64,000 nucleotides of DNA, from positions 1 to 64,000 of the forward strand of contig JACRFB010000013.1 of assembly GCA_016218045.1 (NCBI GenBank). Direction: 5' to 3'. Under the pieces are notes generated by a model. That model ran no database searches. It had not been told where the DNA came from and worked only from the letters and a program-made list of their open reading frames with translations. Position numbers and translations under genes: made by a program. Each line of letters opens with the position of its first letter. Position 1 is the stretch's first letter. The DNA is from Ignavibacteriota bacterium (lineage in GTDB: Bacteria; Bacteroidota; Ignavibacteria; SZUA-365). Positions 28,201 to 37,468 of this stretch are shown piece by piece.

Positions 28201-29433
28201 GAGATACGCGACATCCCCCGCACGAAAACGCAGGAACAGCAAAGGACCTGTGCCGGAAATCAGTTTCTTCTCACGTAGATAGATGGTATGTCCCGATCCG
28301 ACGTCTGCAATGGATGTGGGTACTCCATCCAACAGGGTCCCGACAGTGGAGACACCCACAAGGTTTGCGATCGAACGATTGTATTGAATCGTGAAATCAC
28401 ATGCACTAAAAACGCCCTCGACGGGAGTATCGAGTATCAATGGAATCTCGACTTCACGGGTGCCCATCACACTGGCCCGACCGAGGTGCACCTGAATGTT
28501 CGAAAATTTCGAACGGTCGAGAGGCGCCTGATAGGTGCGCGTTTGCGTGACTGTGCCGCCGCAGTAGTTTTTCAGCGTCAGCTCCACGGTTCGCATCATT
28601 CCATCGGGACACGTGGATTCGTAGGAGAGAACACACTCTCTGTAAGACTCCGTGATCTGTGTTCTGATCGAACGGAATATGGCGTTTAAATCTCCGTCGA
28701 CAGGCGAGTAGTAGTAATCGCCGCCCGTGTTCTCCGCAAGCTGCTGCAGAGACGTTTCAGCACCAGATCCCTGAATGATTCCGTACCCGATTGTAAAGAC
28801 CCGGACATGTTCGGTCAGTGCATGAGTGATAACATCGGAGAAGGTGTGCCTTTTGCTGCTGTTCTCTCCTCCGTCCGTAAACAGCACAACCGCCCGGCAA
28901 CGGTTCCTCGCGGAGGATGCAAGTTGTGTGATACCTTCATACGCTGCATCCCAGAGCGCCGTGGACCCGGAGGCGGCAAATCCGTCGATCGCGTTTTTCA
29001 GCGACCATTTATCCGTGGTCATGGGTACATCCACGGTCACTTCGGTGTTGAACGAAACGAGCGACGCCTCGTCACACGGTGTCTGCATCAAATCGACAAA
29101 CGTCTTGGCCGCCGTTTTCAGTCGTGCGAGTTTCGGGACGGGACGGTCGAGCATACTGCCTGTCCTGTCGAGCACCATCGTGGTCGATACGCAGCAGGAG
29201 TCGTCAGGCGGACACAACAGACGAGCATCCTTGACCAGGATGCCGTTCTCACGCACTTCGAAGTGCTGCGATTGCATGTCGCGCTTGAAGGCCCCGGCGC
29301 AGGTCACCTTGAACGCCAGCGTGATCTCGGGATAGCGCACCTCCACACGCTTGAAATTCAGCGTCGGCTGTGCAGCCCCCGCGAGCGGGAGAAGGAATGT
29401 CAGTACCACGAAAAACTTGTACCGAATCGCCAT
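25231..29433 (-). CDS. T9SS-secreted giant protein: vWA, cohesin-like, six CARDB-like repeats, cohesin-like
   Basis: A 1400-aa secreted protein. Signal peptide 1-20 (GAA|QPT). A von Willebrand factor A domain (about 80-270) carries the metal site DRTGS (89-93, Thr in place of the first Ser), a TALWDA threonine and FTDGGEN. A cohesin-like sandwich follows (about 310-445), then six CARDB-like repeats (about 450-1140), each starting with a Cys and a Y.PNPF-type strand, a second cohesin-like sandwich (about 1145-1290) and a T9SS sorting domain (about 1305-1400: QNAPNPF, VYDRLGRELAVL, LEPGLYLCRM). The ribosome site is AGGA. The last four bases overlap the start of the 878-aa gene. Probably a cell-surface adhesion or matrix protein. 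Confidence 0.88.
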   Translation of the reverse strand: MAIRYKFFVVLTFLLPLAGAAQPTLNFKRVEVRYPEITLAFKVTCAGAFKRDMQSQHFEVRENGILVKDARLLCPPDDSCCVSTTMVLDRTGSMLDRPVPKLARLKTAAKTFVDLMQTPCDEASLVSFNTEVTVDVPMTTDKWSLKNAIDGFAASGSTALWDAAYEGITQLASSARNRCRAVVLFTDGGENSSKRHTFSDVITHALTEHVRVFTIGYGIIQGSGAETSLQQLAENTGGDYYYSPVDGDLNAIFRSIRTQITESYRECVLSYESTCPDGMMRTVELTLKNYCGGTVTQTRTYQAPLDRSKFSNIQVHLGRASVMGTREVEIPLILDTPVEGVFSACDFTIQYNRSIANLVGVSTVGTLLDGVPTSIADVGSGHTIYLREKKLISGTGPLLFLRFRAGDVAYLGDTYVHISNWNMYAYCLIPRTSDGLLTVTPREPLLACSVDIPERIVWDDDRKEYVPNPVTATVRVANSGTREARNVKARISISSTKAQLSSPTVPIQSVQTGIVNAGAEGAASWDLRVEKLEKEDSIRLCFTVTSDNHEQIECCRTLYVNPAQASSITCALNAPDTIYFREQFYEPEEFDVTLTATNSGTGQTKQVVGQLLQDTRFTIQSDARLVMADVLPPLQQASGTYRVRMHPRDTDGYDTLRAHVQGNDTDPVWCEKPVWVQRLRWPVFTLGCTTPDNELEFSELAGDYTPNPFPVTTTAVNVGETFAEECQILFVGPPRFTPVGTNLRPAGTMKVGDRRIEQWMIRALPRAVAGWDTLVFQVLGKGGLGRKIALAECRLPIYVPEMRAPSYGLHCDAPDSLRYESNTYTPDPFLFTMRITNRGTASGRGLRITPELPGSVQLASGETADRFIVELRPNESVDLSWRITPLRRNDDTHARICARILDDAGISGDCCSEVFIPRVAPPRLSATCVTVDTVFIDETTGEYAGNPFLFVLTVRNSGTGLAENVRATLAALAPSMSVEGEAEIYLGDIAAGSQARAEWFVRALRRVTPGEIPLRASVSAANHVPLACERTVFVPLTKSPVLAVDCASEPEDSLLFNWNIGDYDPNFFSVSARVTNTGDIRANNVVVAIIVPPGTMLAAGETSQKAAAPSLLEPGQSGLARWVLQPVRQNADATRSFHFLARASNASDASCSDTMFVQGAPRRLAILMPRDQVLRYGEKRQIPVYVDRTVGIGLSSYSFELVYDPAVLSILQITSIGTLTGRGWVGPVMYKVSDNRVRISDYSTTMALHAEAGLLLTLQVEGAYRGIGGPGGFAQSMLHVDTATLGMNSGEIEASATDGSVIVTDDCLEPLKASDGFTLEQNAPNPFTHMTTISYSLARGMDVRLAVYDRLGRELAVLAQGPSSAGTHTVQYDAAGLEPGLYLCRMETANRIEIRKMIRR

Positions 29434-29688
29434 TCAGAATTCCTGCTACTGAAAGAGATGACTCGAGTGTATCGAATCGCGGAATGTACGATTTGAAACA
29501 TCCATCCGAAACTCAATTCCACCGAACTCACATATGGGCGTGCAGTCTGAAAAACTCCTGTGCAATACTGTCTTCGTACGGCCTTGCCGGCCGGTCGAAC
29601 GGAGGATGAAAACATACGTGGGAGCTTGTACGGATGCCGCACAATTGGACGCTATCACACGCAGGTTACCAACACCGAATTTCACATG

Positions 29689-32013
29689 CTAGGGGGAAAC
29701 GACCAATCGATGCGAGAATTGCACGAGACCGGTGCGTATCACCAACGTATAAATGCCGGGTTTGACGCCGGGCAAATCCATCTCGACGGCGGTTCCGTGA
29801 AGCGTTCCGGTCGCGACACACCGCCCGAGCATGTCATGGATGGAAACACGGGCGTCATTCACGTTCGGTACACCCTGGAGGTTGAGATGGAGCACGACCT
29901 CATCGCTTCGCCGCACGGGATTCGGATACAGTTCAACTGTCATTACATTTTCCTGCGGAGGTGCCGTCACACGTGTAGTCCGGGGCAGATCATAGACCAG
30001 CACACGCGCATCCTGCTCGTACCCAAGAATGAGAGCCCGTCTGTACACGTCGAGACGGACAACATCAGGATGCGTCGCAGCTTCGTCGAGATGGAATCGA
30101 ATGGCGTCGCGAAATAACGGATCCCCGGCCTGTGTATCACTTCGAAGCAATTCCATCGACTGCTCACCGTATTGAACCGCCCAACTGAATTCGTCGCATC
30201 CAAGCTGGAGAATTGGGCCATCCACACGAAGTGAATCGATGGTGCCTGAATCAATATTGATCACGTATGGGCCTACAACGAGTTCATTCGCGTTTCGTCC
30301 CGTTCTAAGACACTCATGCGCAAATGGCGCTATCCTCGACCAGTCGAAACCGGTAAGATCCATGCTGCGCTGTACTCCGCTTCGGTCGGTCCGATACATG
30401 CCGAGCGTCCGGCTCCGCAACGCCAGCACACCGAATCGCAGGCCATCAGAAGTGAATGCGGCTTGAAGTGCTCCGGCTCCGTCTTCGCCAGTGAATCTGT
30501 ACCATGAGATTCGTTCGGTCCGCAGAACGCGGCGTGCCGCTGTTTGAACGAGCACCATGCTCGCCTGTTCAGGCAGCGTGAGCAAGGCAAAACCGTTGGG
30601 ATTTATCGCCAACGACGGGAGTGCGTTGGTGCGGTTCTCGAATACGTTTGATAACAGAAGCGTGTCCGCGGCGATAAACAGCGTGGAATCGACAAAACGC
30701 AGCGTGTTCTGGAAATGATTCAGCAGGATGACCTCGTGCGTCGCTGGGTCACGGATCAGACGAACAGGCCACGGTCCGGCACGCATCACGTTCACCGCGT
30801 CGGAACGAGTCTCGAATAACGTCACGGTGTATCCCGACCCGAGAGCATTTGCCACGTACAGAGTACGGCCGTCGCCCGAAAGCAGAACATCTTCGAGACT
30901 GTGACCCATGGACAATGTTCTGCGCAGCGAAAGATCGCCCGCATAGAGCACATCTATGGTCGAGGATCCCGGATTCAGCACCGCGATTTCCCGCGTTGCG
31001 GGATAATAGACGAGGCGCTGCGCATCGAGTCCGAGCACCACGGAATCAAGCGAGTTTAGAACGAAATTCCATCGGTACACTTTTCCGAAACGGCCATGAA
31101 GCCCCTGCTCGTCCACCGCCGCGATGCGGAAGAACCAGAAGCTGTTGAATTGCGGGACAGCGACCGCATCGCCGATGTCGCCCGAGATACGCACCTCGCC
31201 GGCCGGACGGCCGAAGGCATCCATAAACCGCATGCGGCCTCCGCCATACAGCGCGGAGCGTTGTGTGCCCGGATCCACGACGACCCGGTCGAAAACATCC
31301 TCCGTCTCGTATTCGGTGTCCCTCACACGTTCCAGCGTCACCGTCGAGACGACCAGCATTCGCGTGACACGGTCGACCGGCGCGCGTTGCGCGATATACA
31401 GGCGTTGGTGCACGCTGTCCACCGCGATGCCGGCCGTTTCGAAACCCGCGTCAATCGAGTCGACCGGAAGTAATGAACTCCCATCCAGAACAAGGATATG
31501 CCGGCGTCCCATCGATACAAAAAGCCGGTCGACATCCGGATCGGTTGCCACGGCCATGAACGCACCAGCACCCGCATCAAAACGCACCTGGAAACGTGCT
31601 TGCGGATCCTGCGGATGTATCACGTACATGCGCTCTGGCCTGTCGGCTATTGGTTGTGCCACCGCTAACAGCGCTCCGGATCGTGGATTCACATGCAGGA
31701 GCCGAAGGGTTCCCCGCAGCGAATCGGGTGCGGCGAGTGTCAGAAACCGCCGTCTGCCTCCATATATTTCAAACGTGGCGATGGGATTGTATCCCCTCGC
31801 CGAGGCATACACCAAACCGCGCCGTGTATCCAACACCATCGAGGTCGGGGCGAGTATGTTTGGCGCGCCGGCGAGCAGACGTTCGGTCAGGTTGAATATT
31901 CGCGGACGAAGATTCTGCCCCGGCGCTTCGCTTGAAAAGCCCCAGAGGCAGGCACACGCGAGAATCGCCGCGCGCAGGGCAAGCTGCCGTAGTGGTGGAC
32001 CTCCTAGTTTCAT
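29689..32013 (-). CDS. T9SS-secreted beta-propeller-like protein
   Basis: A 774-aa secreted protein. The start at 32013 (MKLGGPPLRQ) opens a signal peptide (ends about residue 33, GQ); an upstream ATG at 32082 would bury it. The body (about 35-690) is a run of short YncE/SMP-30-like blades with patterns such as SMVLDTRRGLVYASARG, AVATDPDVDRLFVSMG and ISGDGRTLYVANA-type strands, suggesting one or two beta-propellers. A T9SS sorting domain follows (about 695-774: ELYPNPVRRSDEV, IHDMLGRCVA, VKPGIYTLVI, end LVVSP). The function is unknown. A promoter-like pair lies at 32020-32048. It is divergent from lepA. Confidence 0.85.
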   Translation of the reverse strand: MKLGGPPLRQLALRAAILACACLWGFSSEAPGQNLRPRIFNLTERLLAGAPNILAPTSMVLDTRRGLVYASARGYNPIATFEIYGGRRRFLTLAAPDSLRGTLRLLHVNPRSGALLAVAQPIADRPERMYVIHPQDPQARFQVRFDAGAGAFMAVATDPDVDRLFVSMGRRHILVLDGSSLLPVDSIDAGFETAGIAVDSVHQRLYIAQRAPVDRVTRMLVVSTVTLERVRDTEYETEDVFDRVVVDPGTQRSALYGGGRMRFMDAFGRPAGEVRISGDIGDAVAVPQFNSFWFFRIAAVDEQGLHGRFGKVYRWNFVLNSLDSVVLGLDAQRLVYYPATREIAVLNPGSSTIDVLYAGDLSLRRTLSMGHSLEDVLLSGDGRTLYVANALGSGYTVTLFETRSDAVNVMRAGPWPVRLIRDPATHEVILLNHFQNTLRFVDSTLFIAADTLLLSNVFENRTNALPSLAINPNGFALLTLPEQASMVLVQTAARRVLRTERISWYRFTGEDGAGALQAAFTSDGLRFGVLALRSRTLGMYRTDRSGVQRSMDLTGFDWSRIAPFAHECLRTGRNANELVVGPYVINIDSGTIDSLRVDGPILQLGCDEFSWAVQYGEQSMELLRSDTQAGDPLFRDAIRFHLDEAATHPDVVRLDVYRRALILGYEQDARVLVYDLPRTTRVTAPPQENVMTVELYPNPVRRSDEVVLHLNLQGVPNVNDARVSIHDMLGRCVATGTLHGTAVEMDLPGVKPGIYTLVIRTGLVQFSHRLVVSP

Positions 32014-32019
32014 CCGCGC

Positions 32020-32048
32020 AACATGAACACCGGCGAGGAACCGATCAA
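32020..32048 (-). promoter_or_regulatory. Promoter close to the beta-propeller gene start
   Basis: On the minus strand TTGATC (32043-32048), 17 bp, CATGTT (32020-32025), then six bases and the ATG at 32013. Confidence 0.4.
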
Positions 32049-32089
32049 GGGGAAGAGTGACACCCCCGGGCAGGAGAAGCACACCTGCA

Positions 32090-32118
32090 TTGGACCACTC
32101 CCCGTTTCTCGGTATATT
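32090..32118 (+). promoter_or_regulatory. Promoter of lepA
   Basis: TTGGAC (32090-32095), 17 bp, TATATT (32113-32118). The leader to the ATG at 32153 is about 28 nt and contains GGAGAAG. Confidence 0.65.
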
Positions 32119-32152
32119 TACTGTCTTAATTCCGGAGAAGCGCTACCCCCGC

Positions 32153-33952
32153 ATGCAATACGTCCGCAACTTCTGCATCATAGCCCATATTGATCACGGC
32201 AAGTCCACTTTAGCGGACCGCCTGCTCGAGGCAACGGGCACGATCACAAAACGCGATCTTGTTGTCAATCAGGTACTCGACGACATGGATCTCGAGCAGG
32301 AGCGCGGCATCACCATCAAGCTGCATGCGATCCAGATGAAATACATGCACACCGACGGGAATGAGTACACGCTGAACCTCATCGACACACCGGGGCATGT
32401 GGATTTCGCCTACGAAGTTTCCCGTTCTCTGAACGCATGCGAGGGTGCCATCCTCGTCGTCGACGCAACACAGGGCGTTGAAGCGCAGACAATCAGCAAC
32501 CTGTACCTTGCCATCGAGGCCGGACTCGAGATCATCCCTGTCGTAAACAAGGTGGATCTCGCGAGCGCCATGGTCGACACCGTCAGCCAGGGTATCGTGG
32601 ATTTGATCGGCTGCTCGAAGGACGACATCATTCCCGCCAGTGCCAAATCGGGTATTGGTATCGAAGAGATCCTCAGTGCCGTCGTAGACCGCGTGCCGCC
32701 GCCGAAAGGTGATGCCGAAGCGCCGCTGCAGGCGCTGATTTTCGACTCAGTCTTCGATCCCTACCGTGGTGCCATTGTGTACATGCGTGTAGTGCAGGGC
32801 ACGATCCGCGAAGGCGACCGCATCCGATTCATGTATAACGGCAAGGAATTCGAGGCCGAGGAAGTGGGCGTCCTTCTGATGAAGAAAAAACGTACCGGCT
32901 CGCTCTCAGCCGGAGACGTGGGATACCTCATCGCAGGGGTGAAGGACGTTGCGGACACGAATGTGGGCGACACGATCACTCACGCAAAAAAACCGGCCCT
33001 TGAACCGCTGCCCGGCTACAAGGAAGTGAAGCCGATGGTTTTCAGCGGAATCTATCCGACGGTGAGCGAAGAGTACGAGGAGCTGCGCGACGCGCTGGCC
33101 AAACTGCGGCTCAACGATTCATCCATCATGTATGAGCCCGAGACGAGCGCCGCGTTGGGTTTCGGCTTCCGCTGCGGTTTTCTCGGTTTGCTGCACATGG
33201 AGATTGTGCAGGAGCGGCTGGAGCGCGAGTTCAACCAGACGATCATCAACACGGTTCCCAACGTCGAGTACATCGTGGTGCTTGCCAGCACACTCGAACG
33301 TGTTGTCATCGACAATCCGACGCTCCTGCCGGACGGCGGCAAGATCGATCATGTCGAGGAACCGTTTATCACCGCGCAGATCATCACACCCACCGAGTAC
33401 CTCGGCAACATCATGAAGCTGTGCATGGACAGGCGCGGCGTGTATCTCAACACGACGTACATCGATCCCACCCGCGCCGATGTGCATTACGAGCTGCCCC
33501 TCTCCGAAATCATTTTCGATTTCTACGACAAACTGAAATCCGTGTCGCGCGGATATGCCTCTCTCGACTACGAGTTCAAGGAGTACCGCGAATCGGATCT
33601 GGTGAAGCTCGACATCCTTCTGAACGGCGAGCCGGTCGATGCTCTCTCGAGCATTGTACACAGGACAAAATCCTACGATTGGGGACGCCGCTACTGCTCG
33701 AAGCTCAAGGAGCTGATCCCGCGCCAGATGTTCGAGGTTGTGATTCAGGCGGCGATAGGCAACAAGGTGATCGCGCGCGATGTGGTCAAACCGATGCGCA
33801 AGAATGTGACAGCCAAATGTTACGGCGGCGACATCACCCGCAAACGCAAGCTGCTCGAAAAGCAGAAGGAAGGGAAGCGGCGCATGAAACAGGTCGGCAG
33901 CGTCGAAATTCCGCAGGAGGCCTTCCTCGCGGTCTTGTCGATGGAGCAATAA
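32153..33952 (+). CDS. lepA: Elongation factor 4 (LepA) GTPase
   Basis: Ribosome-associated translational GTPase (EF4) that back-translocates or remodels stalled ribosomes. The start [19 protein letters not shown] at 32153 gives 599 aa, the standard length. Motifs are G1 [10 protein letters not shown]2 RGITIKL, G3 DTPGHVDF, G4 NKVD, G5 SAKSGIG, and the LepA C-terminal domain with the [20 protein letters not shown] segment. It is the first gene of a cluster with two lepB genes, an order common in bacteria (lepA-lepB). Confidence 0.98.
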   Translation: MQYVRNFCIIAHIDHGKSTLADRLLEATGTITKRDLVVNQVLDDMDLEQERGITIKLHAIQMKYMHTDGNEYTLNLIDTPGHVDFAYEVSRSLNACEGAILVVDATQGVEAQTISNLYLAIEAGLEIIPVVNKVDLASAMVDTVSQGIVDLIGCSKDDIIPASAKSGIGIEEILSAVVDRVPPPKGDAEAPLQALIFDSVFDPYRGAIVYMRVVQGTIREGDRIRFMYNGKEFEAEEVGVLLMKKKRTGSLSAGDVGYLIAGVKDVADTNVGDTITHAKKPALEPLPGYKEVKPMVFSGIYPTVSEEYEELRDALAKLRLNDSSIMYEPETSAALGFGFRCGFLGLLHMEIVQERLEREFNQTIINTVPNVEYIVVLASTLERVVIDNPTLLPDGGKIDHVEEPFITAQIITPTEYLGNIMKLCMDRRGVYLNTTYIDPTRADVHYELPLSEIIFDFYDKLKSVSRGYASLDYEFKEYRESDLVKLDILLNGEPVDALSSIVHRTKSYDWGRRYCSKLKELIPRQMFEVVIQAAIGNKVIARDVVKPMRKNVTAKCYGGDITRKRKLLEKQKEGKRRMKQVGSVEIPQEAFLAVLSMEQ

Positions 33953-34019
33953 TCCGCCCCCAGGGAACAAGACGCGCCTCCATCCGTCCAATTATCTCGT
34001 TCTCAACAACAGGCAGCCC

Positions 34020-34958
34020 ATGCTGAAACTCAAGGATTCGAAGGCCGCACCGTCGAAGGACAAAAAACCGGCCGCGCCTCCTCTGCCGCTCGGAAAGCGC
34101 GTGTGGGAGTTTTTTAAAAGCATCTTTGTGGCCCTCGCGGCTGTCATTGTGCTGAATAGTTTCGTGGTGCAGTCGTTCCAGGTTCCGACGGGATCGATGG
34201 AAAACACGGTCATGGCAGGCGAACTTCTGTTCGTCAACAAATTCCTCTATGGCGGATCCTCGCCGCAGGCCGTGCCCCTGCTCGGTTTGTTGGCCGGCAA
34301 GGAAGTGGAAATTCCCTGGTTCCGTGTACCGGGATTTCGCGACCCCGAGCGCGGCGATGTCATCGTCTTCATCTTTCCCGGCTATCGTGATGATGCAAAG
34401 GCGAGGGAATTCCAGTATTACCTGAAGCGCTGTGTCGCGGTGTCGCACGACACCATACAGGTGGTCGACAAGCGCCTCCTCATCAACGGGAAACCGTTCG
34501 ACAATCCGATCGGTGTACACTACACGCAGGGGGTTCTTCCGAAAGAGTTTGTGGACGGCGATATTTTCCCGGTCGGAAAACCGTGGAACCGTGACAATTA
34601 CGGTCCCATCGTCGTGCCGGGCGAGGGTGATGTGATTCAGCTCACACCCGAAAATATCGGCGAGTGGAATACCTTCATCCGCCGTGAGGGACACGAAGTC
34701 AGCGTGTCCGGTGGTATGATCACCATCGACGGGAAACCGGCAACATCCTACACTGTCGAAAGGGACTACGTCTTCGGCATGGGAGACAATCGTGATGATT
34801 CCCTCGACAGCCGATTCTGGGGATTCATCCCGAAGGAACACGTGATCGGAACACCAATGATCGTGTACATGTCATGGTCGCCGGATATCCCGCTCTTCAA
34901 TCTCTTCAAGAAACTCGGATCGATCCGCTTCGGGCGTATTGGAAAAATTATCGGATGA
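34020..34958 (+). CDS. lepB: Signal peptidase I (first copy)
   Basis: Inner-membrane serine protease that removes Sec signal peptides. The 312-aa product has one N-terminal membrane anchor (about 34-52) and box B with nucleophile S59 in VPTGSMENT, general base K136 in YYLKRCVA and the GDNRDDSLDSR box near 262. The catalytic fold is interrupted by insertions, as usual in Bacteroidota. It follows lepA by 67 bp and ends before a strong terminator. Needed to release the many T9SS and lipoprotein-like exported proteins of this window from Sec (lipoproteins use signal peptidase II). Confidence 0.95.
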   Translation: MLKLKDSKAAPSKDKKPAAPPLPLGKRVWEFFKSIFVALAAVIVLNSFVVQSFQVPTGSMENTVMAGELLFVNKFLYGGSSPQAVPLLGLLAGKEVEIPWFRVPGFRDPERGDVIVFIFPGYRDDAKAREFQYYLKRCVAVSHDTIQVVDKRLLINGKPFDNPIGVHYTQGVLPKEFVDGDIFPVGKPWNRDNYGPIVVPGEGDVIQLTPENIGEWNTFIRREGHEVSVSGGMITIDGKPATSYTVERDYVFGMGDNRDDSLDSRFWGFIPKEHVIGTPMIVYMSWSPDIPLFNLFKKLGSIRFGRIGKIIG

Positions 34959-34985
34959 CATGTGAATCGTCAGACCGCATGCAAC

Positions 34986-35010
34986 AAAAGGGCCGGAAAC
35001 CGGCCCTTTT
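34986..35010 (+). terminator. Terminator between the two lepB genes
   Basis: An 11-bp perfect stem AAAAGGGCCGG with CCGGCCCTTTT around AAA; bidirectional in form. Confidence 0.88.
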
Positions 35011-35024
35011 GTATTGACCCGTGT

Positions 35025-35054
35025 TTGCGTTGTATTCCTCTTCCGCTGTATGAT
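35025..35054 (+). promoter_or_regulatory. Possible promoter of the second lepB
   Basis: TTGCGT (35025-35030), 18 bp, TATGAT (35049-35054); only 11 bases lie between the -10 box and the GTG at 35066. Confidence 0.4.
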
Positions 35055-35065
35055 ACACCCCTGCC

Positions 35066-36133
35066 GTGAGCGACGTAAACGACCATATTGACGACGGTTT
35101 CGAGATGCCGGCGAAGGACAGCCCTGCGGGTGCAGAGTCCCCCGCCGTGCCAGCTTCTACATCCACGCCGGTCCTGTCAGATCAACCGGAACGAGTGGCT
35201 CCACCACCCATGACGGCTGCGGACGCGCCCGAAGCGGATCCAAAAACCGTCGAGCATGACGAGGAAACTCCGCCACGGCGTAGTCGGACAAAAGAATACT
35301 TGCGCATACTCATGTATGCATTCTTCTGCGCGCTGCTCATCAAAGTGTTTTTTGTCGAGGCCTTCGGTATCCCGACACCGTCGATGGAGGGCACGCTGCT
35401 CGTAGGTGACTATCTCTTTGTCAACAAATTCGCGTACGGTTTGAATTCGCCCCGCACCGTGCCCCTCACCAGCATCCGCCTCCCGCATACGACACTGCTG
35501 CCGGGTTACACCGAGCCGGCCCGCGGCGACGTCATCGTTTTTGAATACACAGGCGGCGCGGCAGCGGTAGACCAGCCCAATGCGGTGCATTATGTGAAGC
35601 GATGTGTCGCTGTGCCCGGAGACACCCTTGAGATCGCGGGGAAACGGGTGTATGTAAACGGCATCGTGCAGCAGCCGCCCGCAACGGCCCTCTTCGCTGG
35701 ATACGCTCTGAAGAAGGGTGAAACCGAGGAAGGTATTTTTCCTCGTGGCCTCCCGTATAACAGGGATTGGTGGGGTCCGGTCGTAGTCCCATACAAGGGT
35801 ATGCGCATCGAGCTCACCCTTGCGAATGTGGATCAGTGGAGACTGTTCATCGAGCGCGAAGGACACTCGATCCGCTTCACCACCGACGGGCGCATTGAAA
35901 TCGATGGAAGCAACAGCGCGCTTTACCGTGTCGAAAACGATTATTTCGCGGTGCTGGGCGACAATCGCGACAACAGCGAGGACAGCCGCTCGTGGGGATA
36001 TGTGCCGCGTAAGAACATCATCGGCAAGGCGATGTTTATCTATTGGTCCTGGGACTCGACCATTCCGCTCTCGCAGCCTTTCGACCTGCTCGGATCCGTG
36101 CGCTGGAGCCGCATTTTTTCCGGCGTCCTGTAG
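35066..36133 (+). CDS. lepB: Signal peptidase I (second copy)
   Basis: A second type I signal peptidase, 355 aa, clearly paralogous to its neighbour. It has a long acidic and proline-rich cytoplasmic N-terminus (1-75), one membrane helix (about 79-97), nucleophile S106 in PTPSMEGT, general base K178 in HYVKRCVA and the GDNRDNSEDSR box. The start assigned is GTG at 35066; an ATG at 35105 in the same frame is a reasonable alternative, and no clear ribosome site favours either. It ends three bases before hemW. The two copies may differ in substrate range. Confidence 0.93.
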   Translation: MSDVNDHIDDGFEMPAKDSPAGAESPAVPASTSTPVLSDQPERVAPPPMTAADAPEADPKTVEHDEETPPRRSRTKEYLRILMYAFFCALLIKVFFVEAFGIPTPSMEGTLLVGDYLFVNKFAYGLNSPRTVPLTSIRLPHTTLLPGYTEPARGDVIVFEYTGGAAAVDQPNAVHYVKRCVAVPGDTLEIAGKRVYVNGIVQQPPATALFAGYALKKGETEEGIFPRGLPYNRDWWGPVVVPYKGMRIELTLANVDQWRLFIEREGHSIRFTTDGRIEIDGSNSALYRVENDYFAVLGDNRDNSEDSRSWGYVPRKNIIGKAMFIYWSWDSTIPLSQPFDLLGSVRWSRIFSGVL

Positions 36134-36136
36134 CCG

Positions 36137-37327
36137 ATGCCTGCGTTATATGTCCATGTGCCCTTCTGTGAAAAGAAGTGCGTCTATTGTGATTTCTATT
36201 CGATAGAAACGGAAACACGATACGACGACTTCGTCGCACTCCTCGTCCGCGAAATCGAATTGCGCGCGGCATGGGAGAGGCAACAGCATCCGGGTGCAAC
36301 GGGCGACGCCGCGGCACACATTGGGGCCGCAAGGCAGGATACACTCTCGGCCTCTCACTGCACATCGATTTTTTTCGGGGGTGGCACACCCTCGCTGTTA
36401 TCGCCGCAGCAACTCGGATCCATACTCGCGGCACTCCGAAGTCACTTTCCCGTGACGCACGATGCCGAAATCACGGTTGAATGTAATCCCGGTACTGTGG
36501 CGAACGACAAGCTCGCGGGGTATCGCGCGCTCGGCGTCAACCGGCTCAGCTTCGGGGTGCAATCTTTCCATGATGATGATCTTCGTTTTCTGAGCCGCAT
36601 CCATACGGCGCGCGAGGCGGAGGATGGTATTGCGCTGGCGCATGCGGCGGGCTTCGAGAACGTGAACCTCGATCTCATGTTTTCTCTGCCCGGCCAAACG
36701 CCCGAACGGTGGATGTACAACCTCGAGCGTGCTCGCGCGCTCGGCACCACACACCTGTCGTGTTATTCGCTGACCGTTGAAAGGGGAACGCCGTTGGCAG
36801 GAATGGTTGATCGCGGCGAAGTACAGGTCGCGGGCGAAGAGAGTGATGCGATGCTCTTCGAGATAACGATGGACACGCTCGGGGCTTGGGGCTTCAGACA
36901 CTACGAGGTGTCGAATTACGCCTTGCCGGGGTATGAGTGCCTGCACAATCTCGCCTACTGGCGTCATGATCAATATTATGGATTCGGGCCTTCAGCCCAC
37001 GGTGCATTGCGGGATCGCAGGGAATGGAATGCGCGGAGCCTCGCGGCCTGGAGTGAAGCACTGCGGCGCGGGACACTGCCGGTCGCGGGCGGAGAGCATC
37101 TCGATGCGTCGATCCTGCGCAGCGAATATGTGTACTTGCGTCTGCGCAGTGAGGGCATCGACCTGGCTGAATTTCACATGCGTTTCGGTTGCGATTTTCT
37201 TGCCGACAATTCTCCGGCGGCACAGCGTCTGCTTGATGAAGGCCTGCTGCAAATCATTGATGGACGGATCTCTCTCACGCGCAAGGGATTTCTCGTTTGT
37301 GACGAAATATCCGCATCCGTCGGATAA
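36137..37327 (+). CDS. hemW: HemW, radical-SAM heme chaperone
   Basis: Radical-SAM protein that binds heme and delivers it to target enzymes; formerly annotated as oxygen-independent coproporphyrinogen oxidase. The 396-aa protein has the cluster motif C11-xxx-C15-xx-C18 (FCEKKCVYCDFYS), where Phe follows Asp as in HemW and not the fourth Cys of HemN, then GGGTPSLL, NRLSFGVQSF and the NLDLMFSLPGQT motif. It begins three bases after the second lepB and is likely cotranscribed with it. Confidence 0.93.
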   Translation: MPALYVHVPFCEKKCVYCDFYSIETETRYDDFVALLVREIELRAAWERQQHPGATGDAAAHIGAARQDTLSASHCTSIFFGGGTPSLLSPQQLGSILAALRSHFPVTHDAEITVECNPGTVANDKLAGYRALGVNRLSFGVQSFHDDDLRFLSRIHTAREAEDGIALAHAAGFENVNLDLMFSLPGQTPERWMYNLERARALGTTHLSCYSLTVERGTPLAGMVDRGEVQVAGEESDAMLFEITMDTLGAWGFRHYEVSNYALPGYECLHNLAYWRHDQYYGFGPSAHGALRDRREWNARSLAAWSEALRRGTLPVAGGEHLDASILRSEYVYLRLRSEGIDLAEFHMRFGCDFLADNSPAAQRLLDEGLLQIIDGRISLTRKGFLVCDEISASVG

Positions 37328-37451
37328 GGCGGTCAGGAATAAAGCATCGGCGTTCAATCACCCGGGATCTCGATAGAATCTGGGTGGTGTTATCTTCCAA
37401 TGATTCCCTTTCTCGAGGCGCAATTCCAAATGCGGACGCCTCGCCCGATCA

Positions 37452-37457
37452 TATAAT
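37452..37457 (+). promoter_or_regulatory. TATAAT -10 box before the MgtE-like gene
   Basis: A perfect TATAAT ends 11 bases before the ATG at 37469. No good -35 box is visible at the normal spacing. Confidence 0.4.
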
Positions 37458-37468
37458 CTGCAAACACG

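Noticed and set aside
33119-34841. Two minus-strand readings of about 290-335 aa opposite lepA and the first lepB
   Set aside because: Both lie inside conserved genes with catalytic motifs in the other strand; no start signal or family.
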